From an uncultured Tropicimonas sp. (lineage in GTDB: Bacteria; Pseudomonadota; Alphaproteobacteria; Rhodobacterales; Rhodobacteraceae): 64,000 nucleotides of DNA. Positions within the stretch are counted from its first letter, which is position 1, and each line of letters starts with the position of its first letter. Shown piece after piece: positions 52,889 to 60,816 of this stretch. The stretch is taken from the NCBI GenBank assembly GCA_947497945.1, contig CANMIP010000018.1, forward strand, positions 1-64,000, given 5' to 3'. A model generated the notes under the pieces. It was not told the origin of the DNA, did not search any database, and was given only the letters and a program-made list of their open reading frames with translations. The translations under genes and the position numbers were made by a program.

Positions 52889-54760
52889 ATGTCTCAGAGC
52901 CTGCACTGGTCGAAAGAAGATACCGCGCGAACGGCGGAAGCGCCGGTCAATTTCGCGATGTTGGATCAGTCGTTGTGGATGCGGTTTCAGAAGGCGGAGA
53001 GTTCGGAGGAATTCCTTGAAAGCTGGTTTGCGTTGCTCATGCGGCAGATGCCGGAGGGAGCGCATGGGGCGATTCTGGTAGGGGAGGCCCCGGATGTGGG
53101 GCCCTTTGCCCCGGTAACGACCTGGCCGGCAGAGCAAGAGCCGTCGACGCCGGTCCTCGATGCCGGAGAGCAGGCGCTTGAGCGGCGCAGCGGCGTGGTT
53201 CTGGAGGAAGGCGGCGCGGGGCGTGTGCTGGCCTGGCCGTTGGTGGTGTTCGAGCAGTTGTTCGGCGTCGTTGCGGTGGCGGTTGGCGAAAGCGCGGTGC
53301 CGACACCGGAGCTGTTTCGGCGCCTGCAATGGGGCGCGTCCTGGGTCGAATTGCTGCTTCGGCGAGAGCAGGAGTTGCAGGATGGGGAGTTGCGCGAGCG
53401 GGTCTCGGCCGCCTTCGACATGTTGGCGACAGTCCTGGAACATCCGGAATTCGGGGAAGCCTGCAACGCGCTTGTGACGGATCTTTCGCGCCGGCTCGAC
53501 TGCGAGACGGTGAGCATCGGCTTCCTGCGGCATGGCGGAATGCGCGTTCGGGCCGTGTCCAGCGCCTCGTCCTTCGGGCGCCAGTCGAACCTCATTCGCG
53601 ACATCGCGCAGGCCATGGACGAGGCGGGCGATCAGCGGGCGGTTGTCCTGCATCCGGCGCCGCCGGATTGGGAATTTCGGGTCACGCGAGCGCATGACGA
53701 GCTGGCGCGGACCCACGGGGTTGGCGCGGTGTTGACGATCCCGTTGCAGGCGCGGGACGAGATCGTAGGCGCGCTCTGTTTCGAGCGGCCGCGCGGCGAC
53801 AGTTTCAGCGCGGCTGATGTGGAGGTCTGTGACGCGGTGGCCTGCGTGGCCGGGCCGGTGCTCGACGAGAAACGGGCGAATGACCGGTGGCTGCCCGTCA
53901 AGATCGCCGAAACGGTGGGCCGGCAGCTTCGGCAGCTGCTGGGGCCGTCGCATTTCGGCTCCAAGCTGGCGACCCTGGCGCTGGCCGGACTGGTGGCGTT
54001 CTTCTCTTATGCGAAAACCAGTCACGTCGTTTCTTCGCCGGCGCGGCTGGAGGGAACGGTGCAGCGCTCGATCGTGGCGCCGTTCAACGGCTACCTGGCG
54101 GCGCAGAACATGCGGGCGGGCGACGTGGTGGACGAAGGCGAGATCGTCGCGGTGCTCGACGAGAAGGACCTGTCCCTTGAGCGCTTGCGGCTTCTCACGG
54201 AGCGCCAGCAGCGGTCCAGCGAGCTGGACCGGGCGATTGCCGAGCGCGACCGGGCACAGGCCAGTATCATCCGCGCCCAGCTCGACCAGAACGAGGCGCA
54301 GCTGGCGCTGGTGGATGAGCAGCTGGCCCGGACCCGGATCCGGGCGCCCTTCTCCGGCTATGTGGTCGAGGGCGACCTGAGCCAACGCGTGGGTGCCTCG
54401 ATCGAGCGGGGCGAGACGCTGTTCCGGATCGCGCCGCTGGAGGGGTTCCGCGTGGTGCTGGAGATCGGAGAACGAGACGTTCCGGAGGTGTTGCCCGGAC
54501 AGGAAGGGGTGTTGCGGGTCTCCGCCTTTCCGGAAGCGCCGCTTGCCTATCGTGTGGAGCGGGTGACGCCGCTGGCACAGGCCGCGGACGGGCGGAATTT
54601 CTTCCGGGTGGAGGCGGAACTTCTGGAGGAGGGCGAGAAGCTGCGGCCGGGTATGGAAGGCGTGGCCCGTACCGAGATCGGGGAACGGTTGCTGATCACG
54701 AGCCTGACCGATGACCTTGTGGACTGGCTCCGGCTGACGGCCTGGAGATGGGCGCCATGA
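52889..54760 (+). CDS. membrane fusion (HlyD-type) protein with N-terminal GAF-like region
   Basis: 623 aa. The first about 340 residues are a sensory GAF-like region, including ACNALVTDLSRRLDCETVSI and VGAVLTIPLQARDEIVGALC. One transmembrane helix, ATLALAGLVAFFSYA, lies at about 357-372. The C-terminal periplasmic part is HlyD-like: biotinyl-lipoyl halves VQRSIVAPFNGYLAAQNMRA and ARTRIRAPFSGYVVEGDLS flank a short coiled coil. This links a cytoplasmic sensor to an adaptor of an export complex. First gene of the LEPR-XLL operon; stop overlaps the next start (ATGA). Confidence 0.85.
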   Translation: MSQSLHWSKEDTARTAEAPVNFAMLDQSLWMRFQKAESSEEFLESWFALLMRQMPEGAHGAILVGEAPDVGPFAPVTTWPAEQEPSTPVLDAGEQALERRSGVVLEEGGAGRVLAWPLVVFEQLFGVVAVAVGESAVPTPELFRRLQWGASWVELLLRREQELQDGELRERVSAAFDMLATVLEHPEFGEACNALVTDLSRRLDCETVSIGFLRHGGMRVRAVSSASSFGRQSNLIRDIAQAMDEAGDQRAVVLHPAPPDWEFRVTRAHDELARTHGVGAVLTIPLQARDEIVGALCFERPRGDSFSAADVEVCDAVACVAGPVLDEKRANDRWLPVKIAETVGRQLRQLLGPSHFGSKLATLALAGLVAFFSYAKTSHVVSSPARLEGTVQRSIVAPFNGYLAAQNMRAGDVVDEGEIVAVLDEKDLSLERLRLLTERQQRSSELDRAIAERDRAQASIIRAQLDQNEAQLALVDEQLARTRIRAPFSGYVVEGDLSQRVGASIERGETLFRIAPLEGFRVVLEIGERDVPEVLPGQEGVLRVSAFPEAPLAYRVERVTPLAQAADGRNFFRVEAELLEEGEKLRPGMEGVARTEIGERLLITSLTDDLVDWLRLTAWRWAP

Positions 54761-56928
54761 CGCATCGGTCCTGGTCCAGCGGTTCCTGGTATCGCGTCTC
54801 GGAGTTTCGGCCGCGCCTGCGCGGCCATGCCAGCATCTATCGGCACCGTTATCGCGGCGGGATCTGGTATGTTTTGCAGGACCGAGCCTCCGGCCGGTTC
54901 CATCGCTTCACGCCCGATGCCTATCGGCTGATCGCGATGATGGACGGCACGCGGACGCTGGATGAGATCTGGGAGGATGCCTGCGCGCATCTGCGCATCG
55001 ACGCGGTGACGCAGGAGGAACTGGTGCGGTTGGTGGGCCAGCTCTACACGGCCGACGTGCTGCAGGGGGATGTACCGCCCGACATCGCGGAGCTGTCGGA
55101 TCGCGGGCGGCGATTCCATCGGCAGAAGCTGGTGCGCTCGGTTCTGAACCCGCTGGCGCTCAGGGTTCCGCTGATCGATCCAGACGATTTCCTGACAGCG
55201 ACGATACCGCTGGTGCGGCCGCTCTATTCCTGGTTCGGCGTGATCCTGTTCCTTGGTGTCGTGCTCTATGGCGCGGTGCTTGCGGCGCTGAACTGGGCTC
55301 CATTGACCGAGAATGTCGTCGACCGGGTATTGGCGACCGAGAACCTTGTCCTGATCCTGATCGCCTATCCAGCGATCAAGGCGCTGCACGAGTTGGGCCA
55401 TGCCTGGACGATCAAGCGCTGGGGCGGCTCGGTGCACGAGATCGGGATCATGTTCCTGGTCTTCATGCCGGTGCCCTATGTCGACGCGTCCGACGCGATC
55501 GCCTTCCGGGAGAAATGGCGCAGGGCGCTGGTCGGGGCGGCCGGTATCCTTGTCGAGATCTTCCTCGCGGCGGTGGCGATGATCGTCTGGGCCGGGGCGG
55601 AAGAGGGGATCGTGCGCGCCTTCGCGTTCAACGTGATGCTGATTGGCGGGGTGTCGACGCTGCTGTTCAACGGCAATCCGCTGCTGCGGTTCGACGGCTA
55701 CTACGTGCTTTGCGACATTCTCGAGATCCCGAATCTCGGGCAGCGGGCGAACCGTTATGTGAGCTATCTCCTGCAGCGCTACGGTTTTGGCGTGACCTGG
55801 GTGGAGTCGCCGGCACGGGCACCGGGGGAGCCGGGGTGGTTTGTCTTCTACGCTGTTGCGGCTTTCCTCTACCGGCTGGTCATCACCTTCTCCATCGTAA
55901 CACTGGTGGCGACGCGGCTCTTCGTGATCGGGGTGATCCTGGCGGTCTGGGCGGTGTTCCTGATGCTGGTCCTTCCGGTGCTGAAGATGATCTGGTTCCT
56001 GTTCACCAGCCCCGTGCTGCGGCGTCAGCGCGGGCGGGCCTTCGTGGTGACAGGGGGAATTCTGGGGCTGATCCTGGCCGGGATCCTGGCTGTGCCGCTG
56101 CCCCATTCGACGGTGGTCGAGGGCGTGGTGCAGCCAGAGGCCGAAGCGGCGGTCAACGCAACCTCCGAGGGCGTGGTGGCCGAGCTGATCGTGGCGCCGG
56201 GCGAGCGGGTCACGGCGGGGGCACCGATCGTGCGCCTGGAGGATCCGCTGGTCGAGGCCCGCCGGGACGTGCTGGCGGCGCGGGTGGTGGAAATCGAGCG
56301 GCGGCTGGCGGCCGAGATGGTCTTCGACCGGACCGCGGCGCGGATCCTGCAGGAGGAGCTTGCCGCCGCCCGGGCCGATCTGGCGCTGACGGAGGCGCGC
56401 ATCGGAGAGCTCACGCTGCAGGCGGGCACGGATGGTGTGGTCATCCTGCCGGCGGCGGATGATCTGCTCGGGCGGTTTGCGCGGCGCGGAGACAGGATTG
56501 CGGTTGTTGCCGGCTTTGTTGACCCGCTGGTGCGGGTCGCGGTGCCGGAGACACGGGCCGATATCGTGCGGGCGGACACGCGCGGCCTGGAATTGCGCTT
56601 CGTGAGTGACCCGGAACGGGTCTGGCCGGCCCGCGTCGTCCGGATCTTTCCGACGCTGACCCGCGACCTGCCGAGCCTGGCGCTCTCGACCGAGGGTGGT
56701 GGCGGGATCGCGCTGGATCCGGCCAGCCCGGGAGGCCAGCCCAGGGCGCTCGAAGGCTTCTACCAGCTCGACCTGCGCCTGGAGGAACCAGCCGGGATCG
56801 GAACCTATGGAGACCGCGTCCTGGTGCGTTTCGTGCATGGCGACAGCCCGCTGGCCGCCCGGATGTATCGCGGCGCGACGCAGGTCTTCCTGCGATACTT
56901 CTCCATAGGCCGGGCGTCGGCGGCGTGA
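54757..56928 (+). CDS. M50-type membrane metalloprotease-like protein with PqqD-like and HlyD-like parts
   Basis: 723 aa from the ATG at 54757 (ATGA overlap). Residues 20-100 resemble PqqD (DRASGRFHRFTPDAYRLIAM, then a helical domain). Transmembrane helices follow, with the S2P/M50 zinc motif ALHELGHAWTI (His211) and the second motif NPLLRFDGYYVL (Asp313). After about residue 430 a helix leads to periplasmic HlyD-type lipoyl halves (VNATSEGVVAELIVAPGERV and LTLQAGTDGVVILPA). This combination is seen in membrane proteins of peptide-export loci. The zinc site is intact, so proteolysis or peptide binding is plausible. Confidence 0.85.
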   Translation: MTHRSWSSGSWYRVSEFRPRLRGHASIYRHRYRGGIWYVLQDRASGRFHRFTPDAYRLIAMMDGTRTLDEIWEDACAHLRIDAVTQEELVRLVGQLYTADVLQGDVPPDIAELSDRGRRFHRQKLVRSVLNPLALRVPLIDPDDFLTATIPLVRPLYSWFGVILFLGVVLYGAVLAALNWAPLTENVVDRVLATENLVLILIAYPAIKALHELGHAWTIKRWGGSVHEIGIMFLVFMPVPYVDASDAIAFREKWRRALVGAAGILVEIFLAAVAMIVWAGAEEGIVRAFAFNVMLIGGVSTLLFNGNPLLRFDGYYVLCDILEIPNLGQRANRYVSYLLQRYGFGVTWVESPARAPGEPGWFVFYAVAAFLYRLVITFSIVTLVATRLFVIGVILAVWAVFLMLVLPVLKMIWFLFTSPVLRRQRGRAFVVTGGILGLILAGILAVPLPHSTVVEGVVQPEAEAAVNATSEGVVAELIVAPGERVTAGAPIVRLEDPLVEARRDVLAARVVEIERRLAAEMVFDRTAARILQEELAAARADLALTEARIGELTLQAGTDGVVILPAADDLLGRFARRGDRIAVVAGFVDPLVRVAVPETRADIVRADTRGLELRFVSDPERVWPARVVRIFPTLTRDLPSLALSTEGGGGIALDPASPGGQPRALEGFYQLDLRLEEPAGIGTYGDRVLVRFVHGDSPLAARMYRGATQVFLRYFSIGRASAA

Positions 56929-56994
56929 TCCGGCAAGCACCAGAAAACAGACGAAAAAAGACAAGTAACAGGACCCAGAAGGAGGAAACACAAC

Positions 56995-57789
56995 ATGGCA
57001 ACGCAACTGCTGTTCTACGAGAAGGCCGCGCCGGTCACGTTCAAGGATCACGGTGATCTGTCGGTACGCACCGGCGGAAGCTACGGTTTCGCCCGCAATG
57101 TGAACTCGGTGCCGCTGACGGCGGTCGAGTTCTCTGCCGCGGCGGCGGCCTATCCGATCGTCTTTGCGGGTGACGAACAGGCGGTGATGCCGGCAGTCAT
57201 TCTCGGGGCGCGCGCCTCGGAAAACCTCTTTGTGGACGCGGACGGCACCTGGACCGGCAGCTATATCCCGGCTTTCGTGCGCCGCTATCCCTTTGTGTTC
57301 TCGACCGCCGATGACGGGGCCCAGCTGATCCTGCATGTCGACGAGACATTCGAGGGCTGCAATCGCGAGGGCCGCGGCGAACGCCTGTTCGACGCCGACG
57401 GGCAACGCACGCAATACCTGCAGAACCTTCTGAAATTCCTGCAGGAATACCAGGGTCAGTTCGCCCGCACCCAGACCTATTGCAACCGGCTCCGGGATCT
57501 CGGGTTGCTGCAGCCGATGCAGGCCCAGTTCCGTGTTGCCGGCGGCGAGGAGCGGCAGGTCTCCGGGTTCCAGGTCGTCAATCGCGAGAAACTCAAGGAG
57601 ATCGGCGCCGAGGACCTGCAGCAGATGTTTTCGACCGACGAGCTGGAATGCACCTATCTGCACCTGCACTCGCTGCGCCATTTCAACGCCATGGTCCAGC
57701 GGCTCGCGGACACCTCGCCCGAGCCGGAAACCGCGCAGGATCAGGAGCCGCCAGCGGCCGAAGAGACGGCGGAGGAGGTCGAGGCGTAA
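56995..57789 (+). CDS. SapC-family protein
   Basis: 264 aa, starting 15 bp after a perfect AGGAGG. Contains the SapC hallmarks VPLTAVEFSAAAAAYPIVFA, PAFVRRYPFVF and LLKFLQEYQGQFARTQTYC. SapC was named from the S-layer locus of Campylobacter, where it lies with secretion genes; its biochemical role is not known. No signal peptide, so probably cytoplasmic or membrane-associated. Here it sits in an export operon, between the M50-like gene and a SecA-like gene. An acidic C-terminal tail (EPETAQDQEPPAAEE) is present. Confidence 0.85.
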   Translation: MATQLLFYEKAAPVTFKDHGDLSVRTGGSYGFARNVNSVPLTAVEFSAAAAAYPIVFAGDEQAVMPAVILGARASENLFVDADGTWTGSYIPAFVRRYPFVFSTADDGAQLILHVDETFEGCNREGRGERLFDADGQRTQYLQNLLKFLQEYQGQFARTQTYCNRLRDLGLLQPMQAQFRVAGGEERQVSGFQVVNREKLKEIGAEDLQQMFSTDELECTYLHLHSLRHFNAMVQRLADTSPEPETAQDQEPPAAEETAEEVEA

Positions 57790-57801
57790 CGGCTCGGACC
57801 G

Positions 57802-59787
57802 ATGGATCCCATTGCCGACAGCGCGCCGCGCCCGTTGCGTCTGGACTTCTATCCAGAGCAGAGGGATCGCGACGAAGGGTGGCTGGAGACCGTGGAACGC
57901 GCGGTCTCCAGCGGCCTCGGTTCGGCCGTGCGGCTGCTTCATCCGCTGGCGATCCGTGCAGAACTGGCGCGGATCCGGCGGCGGGGGCGGCGGCTGGAGC
58001 GGCTTCACGAAGCCGCGCTCGACGGTGAACGCCGCGAGACACGTGCCGCGCTGCGCCGCCACGGGCTGACACCGGAGAATGTCCGGCGCGGGTTCGCTCT
58101 CGTGCGCGAGGTCAGCAAGCGCGAACTGGGCCTGCGCCACCATGATGTGCAGATCCGCGGCGGCCTGGCGATGATCCGGGGCGAGCTGGCGGAGATGGAT
58201 ACCGGCGAAGGCAAGACGATCACGGCGGCCCTGGCTGCGGCAACGGCGGCGCTGGCTGGCGTGCCGGTGCATGTGATCACGGTGAACGGCTACCTGGCGC
58301 GGCGCGATTGCGAGACCCTCGCGCCGCTTTATGACGCGCTCGGGGTGAGTGTGGCGGTGATCGAGGAGGGGATGGAGCCGGCGGCCCGGCGCGAGGCCTA
58401 TGGGGCCGACATCGTCTATGCCTCCAATACCGAGATCGCATTCGACTACCTGCGCGACCGGCTGGTCTTTGGCGGACGCCAGGGAGAGCTGCGTCGGCGC
58501 CTGCGGCGGCTGACCGGAGACCGGGATCTCGAGGAGCGGCTGGTGATGCGGGGGCTGCATTTTGCCATTGTCGACGAGGCGGATTCGGTCCTGGTCGACG
58601 AGGCGCGCACACCGCTGATCATCTCGCGCCAGAGCAACCCGGAAGACGAGGCGCAATGGGCCGGAAAGGCGCTGGAACTGGCAGGGAACCTCGCCCGCGA
58701 CGTCGATTACAAGCTGATCGGTGACGAGCGTCGTGTGCGGCTGACCGATCGTGGGCGGGAAACGCTGACGCGGCGCACGGCGCGGCTCGACGGGCTCTGG
58801 GCGAGCCCGATCCGGCGCGAGGAGGTGATCCACCAAGCTCTGTCGGCCCTGCATCTGTTCAAGCTTGGCGATCACTACGTGATCCATGACGGCAAGGTTC
58901 AGATCGTCGATGAATATACCGGACGCCTGCAGCCGGACAGGTCCTGGTCGGACGGGCTGCACCAGCTCATCGAGGTCAAGGAAGGCGTCGAAGTGACGGG
59001 GCAGAACCTGTCCATGGCGCGGATGACCTATCAACGGTTCTTCCGCCGCTATCGGATGCTTTCGGGGATGACCGGCACCGCGCGGGAAGTGCGAGGCGAA
59101 CTCTGGTCGGTCTATGGCTTGCGGGTAAGCCGCGTGCCGCCAAACCGGCCGTCGCGGTTGCGGTTCTGGCGCCCGAAGGTGCGCTCGCATGCGGACGAAA
59201 AATGGGCTCGGGTTGCGGCCAGCACGGCGCGGGAGGTGGCGCGCGGGCGGCCGGTCCTGATCGGCACGCGCTCGGTTGCGGCCTCGCTGACCGCCAGCAC
59301 GGCGCTGGAGGCAGCGGGGATCGACCACGCCGTGTTGAACGCCGAGAATGACACCGAAGAGGCGGCGATCATCGCCCGTGCCGGGGAGCCGGCGCGGGTG
59401 ACGGTGGCCACCAACCTGGCGGGGCGCGGGGTCGACATTGCGCTGGCCGAGACCGTGACGGCGGCGGGCGGCCTGCATGTGATCCTGACAGAGCGCCATG
59501 ACGCGGGCCGTATCGATCGGCAGCTCGCGGGCCGGGCCGGCCGCCGGGGCGAGCCGGGATCGGTCGAGGCGATCCTGTCGCTCGACGACCCGCTGCTCGA
59601 CCTGCTTCAATCGCCGGCGGTCCGGCGGCTGGCACGATTTCCCTGGGGGACCTACGGGTTGCGTTTGCGGCTCTTCGACCGTGCGCAGCGCCGCACCGAG
59701 CGCGCCCATGCCCGCGCTCGAAAGGAACTGGTCCGACAGGACCGGCGTCTCAACACGTTGTTGTCGTTTACGGGGGGACTGGAATGA
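57802..59787 (+). CDS. shortened SecA-like translocase ATPase
   Basis: 661 aa against about 850-900 for housekeeping SecA. Motor motifs are intact: Walker A AEMDTGEGKTITAALAAA (Lys138) and the SecA signature HFAIVDEADSVLVDEARTPL (Asp258). RecA2 motifs follow: VTVATNLAGRGVDIALAE and DRQLAGRAGRRGEPGSVEA. The protein ends about 70 residues after RecA2, so the helical scaffold/wing and zinc-binding C-tail are missing. It probably energises a dedicated export route rather than general secretion. ATGA overlap with the next gene. Confidence 0.85.
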   Translation: MDPIADSAPRPLRLDFYPEQRDRDEGWLETVERAVSSGLGSAVRLLHPLAIRAELARIRRRGRRLERLHEAALDGERRETRAALRRHGLTPENVRRGFALVREVSKRELGLRHHDVQIRGGLAMIRGELAEMDTGEGKTITAALAAATAALAGVPVHVITVNGYLARRDCETLAPLYDALGVSVAVIEEGMEPAARREAYGADIVYASNTEIAFDYLRDRLVFGGRQGELRRRLRRLTGDRDLEERLVMRGLHFAIVDEADSVLVDEARTPLIISRQSNPEDEAQWAGKALELAGNLARDVDYKLIGDERRVRLTDRGRETLTRRTARLDGLWASPIRREEVIHQALSALHLFKLGDHYVIHDGKVQIVDEYTGRLQPDRSWSDGLHQLIEVKEGVEVTGQNLSMARMTYQRFFRRYRMLSGMTGTAREVRGELWSVYGLRVSRVPPNRPSRLRFWRPKVRSHADEKWARVAASTAREVARGRPVLIGTRSVAASLTASTALEAAGIDHAVLNAENDTEEAAIIARAGEPARVTVATNLAGRGVDIALAETVTAAGGLHVILTERHDAGRIDRQLAGRAGRRGEPGSVEAILSLDDPLLDLLQSPAVRRLARFPWGTYGLRLRLFDRAQRRTERAHARARKELVRQDRRLNTLLSFTGGLE

Positions 59788-60605
59788 CTCGGGTTTGCAG
59801 GATGAGGGCAGGGGGCTTGGCGGTTCTGCTTGCGGTGTGGCCGTGGAGCGCATGGGCACAGGCCGAGATCGACTGCCTCATGGAGCCGGACGAAGTCGTC
59901 GAACTGGGCTCGCCTGTGTCGGGGCTCCTGGACGCGGTGCTGGTCTCGCGCGGCGATGCGGTCGAGGCCGGGCAGGTCGTCGCGCGGCTGAATTCGACCG
60001 TCGAGCGCAGCACGGTGGAGTTGCTGGAATTGCGGGCGAACTCGACTTCGGTCATCGATGCGCAGAAGGAGCAACTGGCGATGATCGAGCGTCGGCATCG
60101 CCGGATCAGCGAGCTGCGCCAGAGGGGCGTGGTCGCCGAGGAAGCGCTCGACGTGATCGAGGCAGAGCGGATTGCCGCGCAGAGCCTGCTGGTTCAGGCC
60201 GAGTTGAACCGTGACATCGCGATCAAGGAACTGGTGCGGGCGCGGGCCGCGCTGGGGCTGCGCGAGATCCACTCGCCGATCTCGGGGATCGTGGCCGAGC
60301 GCGTGCTGACGGGGGGCGAGTTTGTCGGCCAGGACGATCACGTATTGCAGATCGTCCGGCTCGACCCGCTGAAGGTGGAGGCTTTCGTTCCCGTGGACAT
60401 GTTCACCAAGGTGAAGGTCGGTGATCGCGCCCTGGTCCGTCCCGCGCCGCCGCTCGCCGGAAGCCATGAGGCCGTCGTCACGGTGGTCGACAGGGTTTTC
60501 GACGCGGCCAGCGGCACTTTCGTTGTCCGGCTGGAATTGCCGAATTCCGATGGAGACCTGCCAGCGGGGCATCGATGCGAGCTGGCCTTCGTTGACGGAT
60601 CGTAA
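59784..60605 (+). CDS. periplasmic adaptor (membrane fusion) protein
   Basis: 273 aa. Signal peptide at residues 8-26, ending SAWA. HlyD/RND-type adaptor: lipoyl half EVVELGSPVSGLLDAVLVSR, a coiled coil (residues about 65-140, e.g. DAQKEQLAMIERRHRRISEL), second lipoyl half REIHSPISGIVAERV, then beta-barrel DPLKVEAFVPVDMFTKVK. It probably bridges inner- and outer-membrane parts of the exporter. Start overlaps the SecA-like stop by ATGA; a 211-bp leader separates it from the LEPR-XLL gene. Confidence 0.88.
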   Translation: MTRVCRMRAGGLAVLLAVWPWSAWAQAEIDCLMEPDEVVELGSPVSGLLDAVLVSRGDAVEAGQVVARLNSTVERSTVELLELRANSTSVIDAQKEQLAMIERRHRRISELRQRGVVAEEALDVIEAERIAAQSLLVQAELNRDIAIKELVRARAALGLREIHSPISGIVAERVLTGGEFVGQDDHVLQIVRLDPLKVEAFVPVDMFTKVKVGDRALVRPAPPLAGSHEAVVTVVDRVFDAASGTFVVRLELPNSDGDLPAGHRCELAFVDGS

Positions 60606-60816
60606 AGTGCTGTGAATAAAAGTTTCTGCAACTGCGAGACTGAAGCAGCTTTATAACGAACGCTTTGGATTATCGAAATTCTACCCTAAGATGAGTTCAG
60701 GACACGGCCTTGGGCCGTACGTTGAGCGCGCTAACCAGTATTCGAATCCGTCCTGAGTTGTTTCTTGGGAGGGGACGAGTTTTTCTCAATAGCAATTTTC
60801 AACTGGGGGGACGAGA

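Noticed and set aside
54547..59859. A minus-strand frame of 1770 codons opposite the export operon
   Set aside because: It is rich in Arg, Gln, Pro and His and has no domain. It is the GC-rich third-codon shadow of well-supported plus-strand genes with clear motifs.
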